Assembly (NCBI GenBank): GCA_964419255.1
Contig: CAYQOU010000009.1
Coordinates: forward strand, 19,252 to 83,251
Direction of reading: 5' to 3'
Source of the DNA: CAZPHU01 sp964419255
Lineage (GTDB): Bacteria; Fibrobacterota; Chitinivibrionia; Chitinivibrionales; CAYFVL01
DNA length: 64,000 nt
Under the pieces are notes generated by a model. The model worked only from the letters and a program-made list of their open reading frames with translations. It ran no database searches and was not told where the DNA came from. Below are positions 36,398-46,175 of this stretch, in pieces; positions within the stretch are counted from its first letter, which is position 1; each line of letters opens with the position of its first letter. The position numbers and the translations under genes are program-made.

Positions 36398-37340
36398 ACC
36401 AGCTCTGCTCCTGTGAAAAAAACGTACGTATACGGTTAATGTCGTGTCGAATTTGTTCTACCAGCTTCCGCTCGTTATCAAACGTGCGGTCGGCCCGTAT
36501 AAAACGATGCATCCAGAGAGCGGCTCTGTCACCAAGCTCCGGAAACTCTCTATCCTGTTCGAAGGCGTGAAATTCGAAATGAAAATCTCGATCGATAAAA
36601 GTGGGACAGTTGCCAAAGTAAAGCGCTCCCGCCCATCTGCGTTCTCCGAATGCCAGCTCTGCAGCATACACTCCAGGAGGCGGCATGACTTTATTTCCGC
36701 CCGGGTGACGAAAATTGAGAGTTGGAACTCCCATCTCCGTTCCCTTGTGTACCCCCGAGATACGCTGTGCCAAAATTAAATATGGATGACCAAGCATCGA
36801 CACAGCACTTTCTACCTTACTGTGACGAATGGCTGTCCGGATTGCAGTCGACGATATTACCGCTGAGCCTTCTGCATGCAAGTCGGCAATAAACATACTA
36901 AAATGGTTTCTGCCGCCATACTCATGCAAAAACTTTTCACCACTTTTTCGATCTTTGCCGAAAGTATGATTTTCCCCCATGACCCATTCCACTGCATGCA
37001 GCCGCTTTATCAGCACCTGCTCCACAAAGCTCTCCGAGCTCATCTTCGCATACTCGGCATTAAAAGGGATGCGAATCAGATAGTCGATGCCCAGCTGCTC
37101 GAACAGAAGCTGCTTTTCGTCAAAGGTTGTCAGAAGCTGCTGAGGGCGGTTGGGATGGATTACCGTGCGCGTATGCGGATCAAACGTAACCATCACCGAT
37201 GATGCTTTATGCACCCCGGCACGCTTCCGCACGATCGAAGCAAGTTGCCGGTGGCCACGATGAACGCCATCAAAATTGCCCACAGATACAACACTGCGAC
37301 CTATCTCCCCGACAGGCCTCTCATGCGTAATCGTCTTCAT
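36369..37340 (-). CDS. ribF: Bifunctional riboflavin kinase / FAD synthetase
   Basis: Makes FMN and FAD from riboflavin. 323 aa. The N-terminal FAD synthetase has GNFDGVHRGHR (nucleotidyltransferase HxGH-like motif) and ISSTAIR; the C-terminal flavokinase has GVPTLNF and the conserved Glu region in DFHFEFHAF. Overlaps truB by 4 bases. Position between truB and rpsO is common. Confidence 0.95.
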   Translation of the reverse strand: MKTITHERPVGEIGRSVVSVGNFDGVHRGHRQLASIVRKRAGVHKASSVMVTFDPHTRTVIHPNRPQQLLTTFDEKQLLFEQLGIDYLIRIPFNAEYAKMSSESFVEQVLIKRLHAVEWVMGENHTFGKDRKSGEKFLHEYGGRNHFSMFIADLHAEGSAVISSTAIRTAIRHSKVESAVSMLGHPYLILAQRISGVHKGTEMGVPTLNFRHPGGNKVMPPPGVYAAELAFGERRWAGALYFGNCPTFIDRDFHFEFHAFEQDREFPELGDRAALWMHRFIRADRTFDNERKLVEQIRHDINRIRTFFSQEQSWYATHQRKEA

Positions 37341-38209
37341 TGCACCCCAAACACTTTTACCGGATGATACAGACCGTGTTCATCAGGACTGGTAACGGCA
37401 ACAACATCTCCCTGCTCATCGTAGACAAACACCGTCTCCGGTTTGCCACTTAGTCGCATTTCAATATCCCGACCGTTTCGCAGAAGCATAATCTGTTCCA
37501 CCGATGCAATGCAGGAGGGATAATCGGAAAAAAAATCCTTAACTGGTAAAATACATTCACGGGCATAGTCCTGAATCTTCCCGAATGGCAGTGCCTTTTC
37601 AACCGTGTACGGTCCGATTCGCGTCCGTCGAATAGAATGTGCGTATCCGCAGGTGCCGCAGGTACGGGCGATGTCTGCGGCAAGAGAACGCACGTAAGTT
37701 CCCGCAGAACAGCTGACCGAAAAATTCCCCACACCACTGTTATCATCGTATTTGTGCATCTGAAGAGAATGAATCTTTACCGCGCGAGCCTCAAGCGCAA
37801 ACTTTTCCTTTCGGCGCGCCATCTCGTAGGCCGGCTTTCCTTTCAGTTTTATGGCGGAAAAACGCGGAGGAACCTGGGAGATATCTCCGATAAATTTGGT
37901 AAGAGCGGATAGAATCGAATCCGCGGAAGGCAACGGCTTGCCGCTTTCCGTTATATCCCCCTCCCGATCAAGTGTGTCGGTGGTAGAGCCGAACTGCACT
38001 GAGAACCGGTACTCTTTTGGGGCGTGAGGAATATACTCGAGAAGGCGGGTGGCTTTTCCGATTGCACAGATGAGCAGTCCCGATGCTAAAGGGTCGAGAG
38101 TGCCGCTGTGGCCAATCTTTTTGATTTTCAGGACGGAACGAAGTTTCTTGATAATATCAAAAGAGCCTGGTCCTTCAGGTTTATCGATGCACAGATATCC
38201 GTCCACCAA
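37337..38209 (-). CDS. truB: tRNA pseudouridine-55 synthase
   Basis: Isomerises U55 in the T-loop of tRNAs. 290 aa. The catalytic Asp is in HSGTLDPLASGLL (about residue 40); CSAGTYVRSLA is another family motif. Start appears to be TTG 38209 or GTG 38206, just after the nrnA stop, with GGGAG 9 nt upstream of the TTG; no ATG fits. Confidence 0.95.
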   Translation of the reverse strand: MVDGYLCIDKPEGPGSFDIIKKLRSVLKIKKIGHSGTLDPLASGLLICAIGKATRLLEYIPHAPKEYRFSVQFGSTTDTLDREGDITESGKPLPSADSILSALTKFIGDISQVPPRFSAIKLKGKPAYEMARRKEKFALEARAVKIHSLQMHKYDDNSGVGNFSVSCSAGTYVRSLAADIARTCGTCGYAHSIRRTRIGPYTVEKALPFGKIQDYARECILPVKDFFSDYPSCIASVEQIMLLRNGRDIEMRLSGKPETVFVYDEQGDVVAVTSPDEHGLYHPVKVFGVQ

Positions 38210-39187
38210 TTACGCAAGCTCCCGTCTGATAATCTCAAGCATATGTGCTTTTGCCTCGTCGACCGGCATGTGAAGAGTACATCCTGCCGCACTGGTATGC
38301 CCGCCTCCACCGGCTACTCCACGAGCGATCCTGCCCACATCAACCGTGCCGTTTGATCGAAGGCTGAAATGTACTTCCGCATCTGAGTACTTTATCATCA
38401 TTCCTACCTCGATGCCCTCCGCGGCTATCGTATTGTCGGCCATACCTTCTGATTCACTGTTCGTGGCACCCAGACGATCGACAAGTGACATCGGCATCTC
38501 CATGCTGCATACCTTGTTGTCGAAATAGAATGTCAAGGTGGACCATATCTTTGCCCGAAGAAGAAGACCCTGCGGGGAATGGGAAGCATAGGTTCGCTGA
38601 TAAATATCCGCGCAGTCAGCCCCACGGTCAGCCAGAGACGCACTTATTCGCAGCACGTTTCCGTTTGTATTGGAAAAACGAAAACCCCCGGTATCGGTCA
38701 TCAGTGCCGTGTAGAGCGACTCGGCTACATGCGGAGGATAGGTAATCTTATTCTCTTCGAAGAACTGGTAAAGTATCTGTGCGGTAGCAGATGCCGAAGA
38801 GTCGACTATGTTTACGTCCGCAAACCGTTTATTGTCCCTGTGATGGTCGATATTTACAGAGGCCTTGTAGTTGCCGATGTCAACATCCCAGCCGAGCCTG
38901 TCGGGATTCGATGCATCCAGTACCACCAGAACATCGGCCTGCGGCACGGGAGTAGCTGTGGAAATCACTCCACTGTTTGTCAGAAACTGCAGTTTCCTGG
39001 GCACCGGATCATAATTGTGAATGGAAACCTTCTTGCCCAGACTCCGGATGTACCAGTATACGGCAAGCTGCGATCCGATACAGTCTCCATCTGGATTGAT
39101 ATGAGAAGATATCAGAAAGGAGTCGAAGGCGCGGAAAATATCTGTCAGTTCAGTCCAGGTCATCTTTGATTTTGTCGAGGAGCTCAT
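38210..39187 (-). CDS. nrnA: DHH/DHHA1 phosphoesterase (nanoRNase / pAp phosphatase)
   Basis: 325 aa. DHH motifs in order: SHINPDGDCIGSQLA, VLDASNPDR, NIDHHRDN, and a C-terminal DHHA1 domain with GGGGHTSAAG. Such enzymes degrade short oligoribonucleotides and dephosphorylate pAp. ATG 39187 overlaps rbfA by 38 bases; ATG 39163 is the alternative. The rbfA-nrnA-truB order is conserved in many bacteria. Confidence 0.92.
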   Translation of the reverse strand: MSSSTKSKMTWTELTDIFRAFDSFLISSHINPDGDCIGSQLAVYWYIRSLGKKVSIHNYDPVPRKLQFLTNSGVISTATPVPQADVLVVLDASNPDRLGWDVDIGNYKASVNIDHHRDNKRFADVNIVDSSASATAQILYQFFEENKITYPPHVAESLYTALMTDTGGFRFSNTNGNVLRISASLADRGADCADIYQRTYASHSPQGLLLRAKIWSTLTFYFDNKVCSMEMPMSLVDRLGATNSESEGMADNTIAAEGIEVGMMIKYSDAEVHFSLRSNGTVDVGRIARGVAGGGGHTSAAGCTLHMPVDEAKAHMLEIIRRELA

Positions 39188-39509
39188 TTATGTGATCACT
39201 GTAATCCAGAGATTCGTCAAGTTTGAAGTGTAATCGGGGAAAATGCTTGATTTTCACCCGCTGTGCTACGACTAATTGAATAAAGGGAGCAGCCTTATTT
39301 AACGCCATCAGCGCCGGTTCGCGTTCGGCAAGTTCTCCCATAACGCTAACCAACACCGTCGCATTCCGGGTGTCCTGAGCAAGTTTAATATCGGTAACCG
39401 TGACCACCGAAGGGATACGGGGGTCACGGACCTTATTTGCAATTACCCAGGTAATTTCCCGGTGCAGCTGTTCTTTGATTCGCTGATTGTACCACTGTAA
39501 AGAAGCCAT
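39150..39509 (-). CDS. rbfA: Ribosome-binding factor A
   Basis: 119-aa KH-like protein needed for late 30S maturation. Family features: REITWVIANKVRDPRIP near the N-terminus and LHFKLDESLDYSDHINELL near the C-terminus. Follows infB by 12 bp. Confidence 0.95.
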   Translation of the reverse strand: MASLQWYNQRIKEQLHREITWVIANKVRDPRIPSVVTVTDIKLAQDTRNATVLVSVMGELAEREPALMALNKAAPFIQLVVAQRVKIKHFPRLHFKLDESLDYSDHINELLDKIKDDLD

Positions 39510-39521
39510 ATTTCGGTTCTC

Positions 39522-42130
39522 TCAACTGGACAGTTTTCGTGCGACTTCGACTTCTTCGTATACTTCCAGGCGGTCTCCGACACGATAGTCGCCAAACTTA
39601 TCGAGAGTCAGGCCGCACTCAAACCCGTTTTTCACCTCATTGGCATCATCGCTGTGACGGCGAAGGGACGCGATACGGGTATCGGCTATTTCGACATCGT
39701 CGCGGATGAGACGGGCAAACGCTCCCCGGTGCACAATACCGGATGTAACCATACACCCCGCAACGGTTCCGATCTTGGAAATCTTAAATACCTGTCGAAT
39801 TTCGATGGTTGCCACAACCTTTTCTTTGATCTCCGGTGCAAGCATCCCTTCCATCGCGTTACGAACCTCATCGACCGCCTCGTAAATAATACGATAGGTG
39901 CGAATATCCACACCTTCACGTTTTGCCAGTTCCTTGATCTTTGTGTTAGGACTGAGGTGAAAGCCAATGATAAGTGCGTTTGAAGCCGCGGCAAGCGATA
40001 TGTCGGTTTCCTTAACCGCACCGACACTCTTATGAATGACATTTACTTTTATCTCTGCGGTGCTGAGCTTTTCAAGAGAATCGGCCAACGCCTCCACCGA
40101 GCCATCAACATCACCTTTGATGATCAGGTTCAGCGTCTGCATGTTACCGGCCTGAATCTGCTCATACAGATGATCCAGAGAGACCGCACCGATACGTCTG
40201 ATTTCTCTTTCGCGTTGAGCGATTCGTCTACGGGAGGCGATTTCCCGGGCCTCCTTTTCGTCGGCAACCACCTTGAATGAGTCACCGGCCTGAGGAGTTC
40301 CCGACAGTCCCAGAACAATCACCGGCTTTGACGGCCCAGCCACATCAACCGAGGTGCTACGCTCGTTGAGCATGTCGCGCACACGCCCGTGATGAATACC
40401 GGTGACAAACGGATCACCCTTTTTCAGGCTACCCTGCTGCACCAGAATCGTGGCCACAGACCCCTTGCCTTTGTCAAGTTCCGCTTCGATCACCACACCG
40501 GATGCTTTCCCCTCCGGAGTCGCTTTCAGCTCGAGAATATCCGTCTCCAGTGTGAGGATCTCCAGAAGCTTATCGACTCCTTTTCCGGTTTTTGCCGAAA
40601 TTTCCACGCTTGAAACCTGCCCGCCCCAGTCTTCAACAACGATCCCGTGCTGGGAAAGTTCTCCCTTGACTTTATCGATATTTGCCGTGGGAAGGTCGAC
40701 TTTGTTAATGGCAACCACAATAGGTACACCGGCTGCCCGTGCATGGTCAATCGCTTCTCTGGTCTGCGGCATCACCCCCGAATCTGCGGCCACGATAAGC
40801 ACTATCACATCGGTGATCTGTGATCCGCGAGCGCGCATGGCGGTAAAAGCTTCGTGACCGGGGGTGTCAAGAAACGTAACACTCCCATGCTCAGTTATTA
40901 CCTCGTAGGCGGCGATATGCTGAGTGATACCTCCGGATTCCCCGGCAATAACGTTTGTCTTTCTGATATAGTCAAGGAGGGATGTTTTTCCATGATCGAC
41001 ATGGCCCATCACCGTTACTACCGGTGAGCGCGGCTCCAGCAGACTTTCGTCAATCTCTTGCTTCTCCTCTGCCATATCCGGCGCATACTCACTCATCAGC
41101 TCAGCGGTATACCCGAACTCATCGGCCAGAAGCTCGATGGTCTCAAAATCCAGACGCTGGTTGATGGTCACCATCATGCCAAGCTCCAGACACTTGGCGA
41201 TAACCTCGGAGGAGTTTTTGCCCATCATGTTTGCCAGCTCGTTTGCCGTCACAAACTCGCTGACCTGAAGGGTTTTCTTCTCCTGTGCCAGCTCCTCATC
41301 TGCGCGTGCTTCTTTCTTGTACTTTTTCTTGGCAGTGCTCGATCCTATCTTCGCAAGCGTCTTCTTCACGTTTGCCCGCATCTGTGTCTCGTTAACCTCG
41401 GGCCGCTCCGGGCGCTTCTTACCGCGTTTCTTGCCTTTTTTACCTTGCGTCGCACCCGGCTTGGGCGGCGCCTCGGGCATCGGCATGGCGGCTGCAGGCT
41501 CCGGTTGAGCCGCNNNNNNNNNNNNNNNNNNNNNNNNNNNNNNNNNNNNNNNNNNNNNNNNNNNNNNNNNNNNNNNNNNNNNNNNNNNNNNNNNNNNNNN
41601 NNNNNNNNNNNNNCCGGTTGAGCCGCAGGACGCTGCTGGGAAGGACGCTGCTGGGAAGGACGCTGCTGGGAAGGACGCTGCTGAGGCTTCGCTGACGAAG
41701 GACCGGACTGCTGAGTTTGTGGCCGTCTCGACGGGCGATGCTGCCGGTGGTTGCGTACCCGCTGAGGACGTTCTTCCCGTGCCTGAGCCCTGGGCTTTTC
41801 CTCTGGGGCGGTCTGCTGTGTGCTTGCCGCCCCTTTGGGTTTTTCTTCAGTTTTTGCCGCCACAGCCTGCTCTGCAACAGCTTCCGACTTCTCCGCCTTC
41901 ACCATCATATCTTCACGCGCCTTGGCCAGCATCTGTTTTTTGCGCTGGTATTCGCGTTTGATCTCGGCCCGCTCCTGTGCGAAGCGGTTCTTGATTTCAT
42001 CCCGTAGATTCTCGTCAACAGTACTCATGTGGCTCTTTACCGGAATACCCATGCCACGAAGCATCTGCACCAGTGCCTCACTGCTGACTCTGAATTCCTG
42101 TGCAAGCTTATAAACTTTCTCTTTTGCCAT
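39522..42130 (-). CDS. infB: Translation initiation factor IF-2 (interrupted by assembly gap)
   Basis: GTPase that places initiator tRNA on the 30S subunit. The N-terminus (from ATG 42130) has the IF2_N helix AKEKVYKLAQEFRVSSEALVQM and a Gln/Pro/Ala linker with tandem QRPSQ units; the remainder has the second IF2_N motif, the G domain (GHVDHGKTSLLD, DTPGHEAF, NKVD) and domains II-IV. The two parts are in different frames across 100 N. Both flanks of the gap are CCGGTTGAGCCGC; merging these 13 bases and deleting the N restores one frame of about 831 codons, so the gene is probably intact. Confidence 0.93.
41514..41613. other. Assembly gap of 100 N inside infB
   Basis: The 13 bases before (41501-41513) and after (41614-41626) are identical. 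Neighbouring 15-bp tandem units encoding QRPSQ (about 41630-41690) explain the assembly failure. Confidence 0.9.
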
Positions 42131-42262
42131 TACTCCACCTCTCGTTATCCTTCGACGCGTATCATGATGGGCGTCGCAGAGACGGGACTGTGCGGTTTAT
42201 TTTTTTAAATACGGACATTTACATCAGAGATGCCCCCTTATAAATACCTATAAGAAAGACCG

Positions 42263-43723
42263 TTATTCTCTGTCTTCCTCTTCCTCCCGCTCTTCCTGCT
42301 CTTCTTGCTGCTGCCGCTCCGACCGCTCTATTGCCTCTTCGACATCATCTTCACTCTCGATAGCCTGCTGTTGGGCCTGCTCAACCAGATCCGTTTGAAC
42401 ATCTTCCTCATCATCGCTGAGAAGCTGCTCTTCCGAGACTTCTTCCTGCTCCTGCTCTTCGGTAAGCTGCTCGGCGCTCTCCTCATCGTCGATATCCAAG
42501 TGCTGCTCGGCACTGCCAATTCTCTCTCCCACATCCGGCTCCTGCAATGCCTCACCTTCAACATCTACCGCAAGATCATCATATTCAAATTCTTCAGCCT
42601 CTTCCTCCAAGATCGTCTCCTCGCGGAGCGCATCCTCACGCTCCTCATCCGTCAGGTTGGCAAACTCTTCGTCGCCGTATACATCAATCTCTCGTTCGAG
42701 CATTTTTGAAGCCAGTTTGATATTGACCCCCTCTTTTCCGATCGCCTGAGCAAGATCCTCTTCTGCGATAATCACTACCAACTTGTAATCACCCACGGGA
42801 AAGACCCGTTTTACTTCGGCAGGGGAGAACACACGGCGGACCAGGAGAGAAAACTCATCGGTCCAGTTGATGATATCCATCCGCTCATTGCTCAGCTCCC
42901 TGACGATCGCCTGGACCCGGTTACCGCGCATGCCCACACAGGCTCCCACCGGATCGACCCGGGTGTCGTTGGAGGTGACGGCCACCTTCGCACGCTGCCC
43001 GGGAGCGCGTACTACTTTGATAATTCGCACAATACGTTCGAATATTTCGGGCACCTCCAGCTCAAACAGCCGCTCCAGAAACATGGGGCTTGTGCGAGAT
43101 ACGATGACCTGCGGACCCTTTAGGTTGTTTTTAACATCCACGATACAGCCGCGGATGGTGTCGCCCTGACGGTAACGCTCGCGATGGATCTGCTCTTTAT
43201 AGGGAATCACCGCCTCTGTGCGCCCCAGGTTAAGCAGGATATTACCCTTATCTATCTGCTGAACGGTTCCAGTGATAAGCTCGCCGATACGATCGGAATA
43301 ATCGGTGAAGATCTTTTCCCGCTCCGCCTCCCGCACCCGCTGAACGATAACCTGCTTTGCCGTCTGAATCGCGGTACGTCCGAAATGATCCATATCCAGA
43401 TCCTGTATCAACTCATCTCCCACCTGAAGATCCGCATCGATCTCCTGCGCATCCTCCAGATCGATCTGAGTTTCCGGATCTTCCACCTCATCTACCACAA
43501 ACTGCCTGGTAAACACCTCGATAACGCCTTTTTCCCGATCGATATTCACCTCTACGTTGATTGGCTTACCCAGGTACCGCTTGGCGGCGGTAGCAAGGGC
43601 GTCTTTGAGTGTGTCCAGGACAAGCTCTATGCCTATGCTCTTTTCTTTGGTGACCTTTGTGAGCGCCTCGACAATATCGGTTGCCTTCACCGACTCACTG
43701 CGTGATTTTCTTTTGGTCGCCAT
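42263..43723 (-). CDS. nusA: Transcription termination/antitermination factor NusA
   Basis: 486 aa. N-terminal RNA-polymerase-binding domain, S1 domain (about 130-200), two KH domains (VGACVGMRGNRVQAIVRELSNERMDI split region, and IGKEGVNIKLASKML). In place of the repeats some NusA proteins carry, the last 120 residues are an acidic, Gln/Glu-rich tail (over half E/D/Q). Lies between rimP and infB. Confidence 0.96.
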   Translation of the reverse strand: MATKRKSRSESVKATDIVEALTKVTKEKSIGIELVLDTLKDALATAAKRYLGKPINVEVNIDREKGVIEVFTRQFVVDEVEDPETQIDLEDAQEIDADLQVGDELIQDLDMDHFGRTAIQTAKQVIVQRVREAEREKIFTDYSDRIGELITGTVQQIDKGNILLNLGRTEAVIPYKEQIHRERYRQGDTIRGCIVDVKNNLKGPQVIVSRTSPMFLERLFELEVPEIFERIVRIIKVVRAPGQRAKVAVTSNDTRVDPVGACVGMRGNRVQAIVRELSNERMDIINWTDEFSLLVRRVFSPAEVKRVFPVGDYKLVVIIAEEDLAQAIGKEGVNIKLASKMLEREIDVYGDEEFANLTDEEREDALREETILEEEAEEFEYDDLAVDVEGEALQEPDVGERIGSAEQHLDIDDEESAEQLTEEQEQEEVSEEQLLSDDEEDVQTDLVEQAQQQAIESEDDVEEAIERSERQQQEEQEEREEEEDRE

Positions 43724-43744
43724 GTTACTTCCGTCCTTCCAGGG

Positions 43745-44200
43745 TCAATGAAATGTTACTTGAACCTTGCCGCTCAAAATCTCCGAGCGGTCGATTGTAA
43801 TGGTCTCATTCTTGTTTACTTCCAACTGAAGCTGAGAATCGTCGCATGTAAGAAGCTTTCCCGAAATGGTACGTACCTTCTGATCCCCTTTCTGAACCCG
43901 CAACTTGACCTGCCGCCCGATCTCGCGGCGAAAGTCCTTTGTACTCAGAAGCGGTCGGTCAAGCCCCGGTGATGAAACCTCCAGCGTATATGGCGAGCGT
44001 GAAAACTCCTCGACATCAAGCAACATCGACAGCTCGTTACTCACCAACTCACAATCATCGATAGTTACCCCCGATTCCTTGTCTATATAGACCCGAAGAA
44101 TCGAGCGCCCTCCACGGATATACTTAATCTCGTATAACTCCAGCCCCAGACTTTGAACCTTTTTCTCAATCAGTGGACGAATTCGATCAAGTTTATCCAT
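43745..44200 (-). CDS. rimP: Ribosome maturation factor RimP
   Basis: 151 aa, normal length. N-terminal domain with LYEIKYIRGGRSILRVYIDKES and DCELVSNELS; YTLEVSSPGLDRPL is the family signature; the C-terminal SH3-like barrel follows. First gene of the operon, 37 nt after a leader terminator. Confidence 0.95.
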   Translation of the reverse strand: MDKLDRIRPLIEKKVQSLGLELYEIKYIRGGRSILRVYIDKESGVTIDDCELVSNELSMLLDVEEFSRSPYTLEVSSPGLDRPLLSTKDFRREIGRQVKLRVQKGDQKVRTISGKLLTCDDSQLQLEVNKNETITIDRSEILSGKVQVTFH

Positions 44201-44231
44201 GTTTTATGCACCGAAACGTAAAAATTCTAAC

Positions 44232-44251
44232 AAAAAACGGGCTTTCGCCCG
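44232..44251 (-). terminator. Intrinsic terminator in the rimP leader (possible attenuator)
   Basis: On the minus strand GCGGGC-GAAA-GCCCG is followed by TTTTTT. It lies between the predicted promoter (44279-44307) and the rimP start (44200), so it would limit transcription of the whole operon unless read through. Confidence 0.75.
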
Positions 44252-44278
44252 CAAAACTCCAACCCAGAACAACCTTAT

Positions 44279-44307
44279 AATATAGTTTCTCTAAGCTGTC
44301 TACACAA
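44279..44307 (-). promoter_or_regulatory. Candidate promoter of the rimP-nusA-infB operon
   Basis: On the minus strand TTGTGT (44307-44302), 17-bp spacer, TATATT (44284-44279). Transcription would start near 44272 and produce a leader of about 70 nt with the terminator hairpin. Confidence 0.55.
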
Positions 44308-44547
44308 GATACGTCTATAAATAAGGAATAATTGACGTGAAAAGGATAAAAAGGATAGCAAGGATGGTGAGCAGGCCTCAGACCGGGCGGGCTAATGATC
44401 GCGGAAAAGAAACACGATCCGTTTCCCCCACCTTCCATCTTCTCATGCCAATAATAACGTCATCGAAACGATAGCGATATGGGATTTGGATAACGTGGTG
44501 CATTAACCGCCAGACTATGTCGGCAATGCGGTGTTTTAACCCGTGTT
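44308..44547. other. Intergenic region between cca and the rimP promoter
   Basis: No gene is seen. An initiator tRNA, which occupies this place (metY) in enterobacteria, was looked for and not found. A short open frame overlapping rimP on the minus strand (44193-44438) has no supporting features. Confidence 0.5.
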
Positions 44548-45870
44548 TCATACTTTACACTCACTTTTAACCCAGTCTATCGCCTGTTCTTTCGTGGTGA
44601 TATGTTCTTCCAGTTGCTGCTCGTAGACCGCATCCAGAATCTCTCCGAACCGTGGTCCGGGGGTAAAACCAAGCTCGATGAGATCCTTACCACCCAGTAA
44701 TGGCTGAGGGCGGAGGGATTCCTCGGCAAACTCCTTTTGCTTCTCCTTTATGAAATAGTAGTTTTGCAGGTCCCCATGGCTTGAGAGACAGTCCACCCGG
44801 TGAAGTTCCAGCTCGTCCTCAATCGTGGGGCGGGCAAGAAACTTCTTGAGGGTGGAAAGTCTCATACGGGTGACATTCATCCAGTTCATATGATTGTCGA
44901 TGCAGTCGCTGACCTCCTCGATCAACCTCCGGGGAGCCCTGAGCCGGCGTAACACCCTTCGTGCCATCTGAGCGCCCACATGGTGGTGGTTGTTAAACCG
45001 GATACGATCCTCGACGGTCTTTGTGGATGGCTTTCCGATATCGTGCAGGAGGGTACTCCAGGCTGTTACGGTGGATGGCTCGGAGTGCAGCTTTTCAAGC
45101 GCCAGGAGCGTATGCTCCAGCACGTCACCCTCAGGATGAAACTCCGGTGGCTGCTCTACCCCCGCCAGCGTATTAACCTCGGGCAGGACATGGGCCATAA
45201 GGCCGCAATCGTAGAGAAGCTGCATTGCCAGTCGGGGGTTGGGGCCGGTGAGCATCTTGGTCAGCTCCTGAAATATGCGCTCCTGTGAAACCTTTATGAT
45301 GGCGGGAGCATGATGGACAATTGCTTTCCAGGTGTAAGGCTCGATGGAAAATGAAAACCGTGCCGAAAACCGTACAGCTCGCAGCAGACGCAGATAATCC
45401 TCACGAAACCGCTGCTCAGCATCCCCGATACTGCGGATAATACCCTCTTGCAGGTCGCGACGACCACCGACATAGTCCAGGACTTTATCTTCAACCGGAT
45501 CATAGAACAGCCCGTTGATGGTAAAGTCGCGCCGCCGGGCATCTTGTTCGGCAGTCGAATAGACCACCCTCTCAGGGTGACGCCCGTCGGCAATACCCAC
45601 ATCCGAGCGGAAGGTGGCAACCTCAAAGGTGACACCCTGCTCGATCACAAGCATCACCCCGAAATGCTCACCGACTCCCACCACCTTGTGAAAGAGAGAG
45701 GCAATGGTTTCGGGGCGCGCATTAGTGGCGATATCGATATCCGCCTGTTTATGGTTGATGCCAAGCAGCCGGTCGCGCACATATCCGCCGGCATAGTAGG
45801 CGACATATCCCTGCTCACGCAGCCGGCATACCACTTCTCGTGCTACACTATCAAGATTATTGTTTATCAT
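44548..45870 (-). CDS. cca: CCA tRNA nucleotidyltransferase / poly(A) polymerase family, HD domain
   Basis: 440 aa from ATG 45870; a longer frame (to 45966) is unlikely to be translated. GGYVRDRLLG and ADIDIATNA form the nucleotidyltransferase active site; RRDFTINGLFYDP and RFREDYLRLLRAVRFSARF are the family C and D motifs. A C-terminal HD domain (STLLHDIGKP, about 265-370) is also present. Adds CCA ends to tRNA; a split A-adding role or poly(A) polymerase cannot be excluded. Confidence 0.92.
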   Translation of the reverse strand: MINNNLDSVAREVVCRLREQGYVAYYAGGYVRDRLLGINHKQADIDIATNARPETIASLFHKVVGVGEHFGVMLVIEQGVTFEVATFRSDVGIADGRHPERVVYSTAEQDARRRDFTINGLFYDPVEDKVLDYVGGRRDLQEGIIRSIGDAEQRFREDYLRLLRAVRFSARFSFSIEPYTWKAIVHHAPAIIKVSQERIFQELTKMLTGPNPRLAMQLLYDCGLMAHVLPEVNTLAGVEQPPEFHPEGDVLEHTLLALEKLHSEPSTVTAWSTLLHDIGKPSTKTVEDRIRFNNHHHVGAQMARRVLRRLRAPRRLIEEVSDCIDNHMNWMNVTRMRLSTLKKFLARPTIEDELELHRVDCLSSHGDLQNYYFIKEKQKEFAEESLRPQPLLGGKDLIELGFTPGPRFGEILDAVYEQQLEEHITTKEQAIDWVKSECKV

Positions 45871-45988
45871 AAACGTATCGAAAGAAAGAAAAGAGTTGTA
45901 CGGGACACAAATATAATAGACGGGGATATCGAAATCCGGGTGAATTGTTATACCCCGCACAAACATCCCTTTCGCAAGGGAAAAACCG

Positions 45989-46025
45989 GTGTCATATGAT
46001 CAAACTGGTGTGTCATATGATCAAA
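45989..46025. repeat. Direct repeat of 16 bp, period 21
   Basis: GTGTCATATGATCAAA occurs at 45989-46004 and 46010-46025. The 21-bp period is two helical turns, and each copy contains CATATG and TGATCA palindromes, as expected for tandem operator sites on one DNA face. Confidence 0.75.
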
Positions 46026-46038
46026 AAAAACAATACTA

Positions 46039-46068
46039 TTGACAGGGGTTTGTTGAAAAAAACATCTT
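46039..46068 (+). promoter_or_regulatory. Candidate promoter of the lipoprotein gene
   Basis: A consensus -35 TTGACA (46039-46044) is followed 18 bp later by a weak -10 CATCTT (46063-46068). It lies 14 bp after the direct repeats. Confidence 0.4.
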
Positions 46069-46175
46069 AAAGAGACGTAAAAGTATGGTTTTGTGATCCC
46101 ACAGATATATTTTCGGCACAAAGATACTCCGAAAGACTAACTTTTCCCCGTTTTTTCCTGTTGAAGGAGGACAGA

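Noticed and set aside
44193..44438. 81-codon minus-strand frame upstream of rimP
   Set aside because: It runs through the leader terminator and promoter and has low-complexity composition without a ribosome site.
44210..44547. Initiator tRNA (metY) expected before rimP as in enterobacteria
   Set aside because: No cloverleaf or GGTTCGAATC-like T-loop could be found in the interval.
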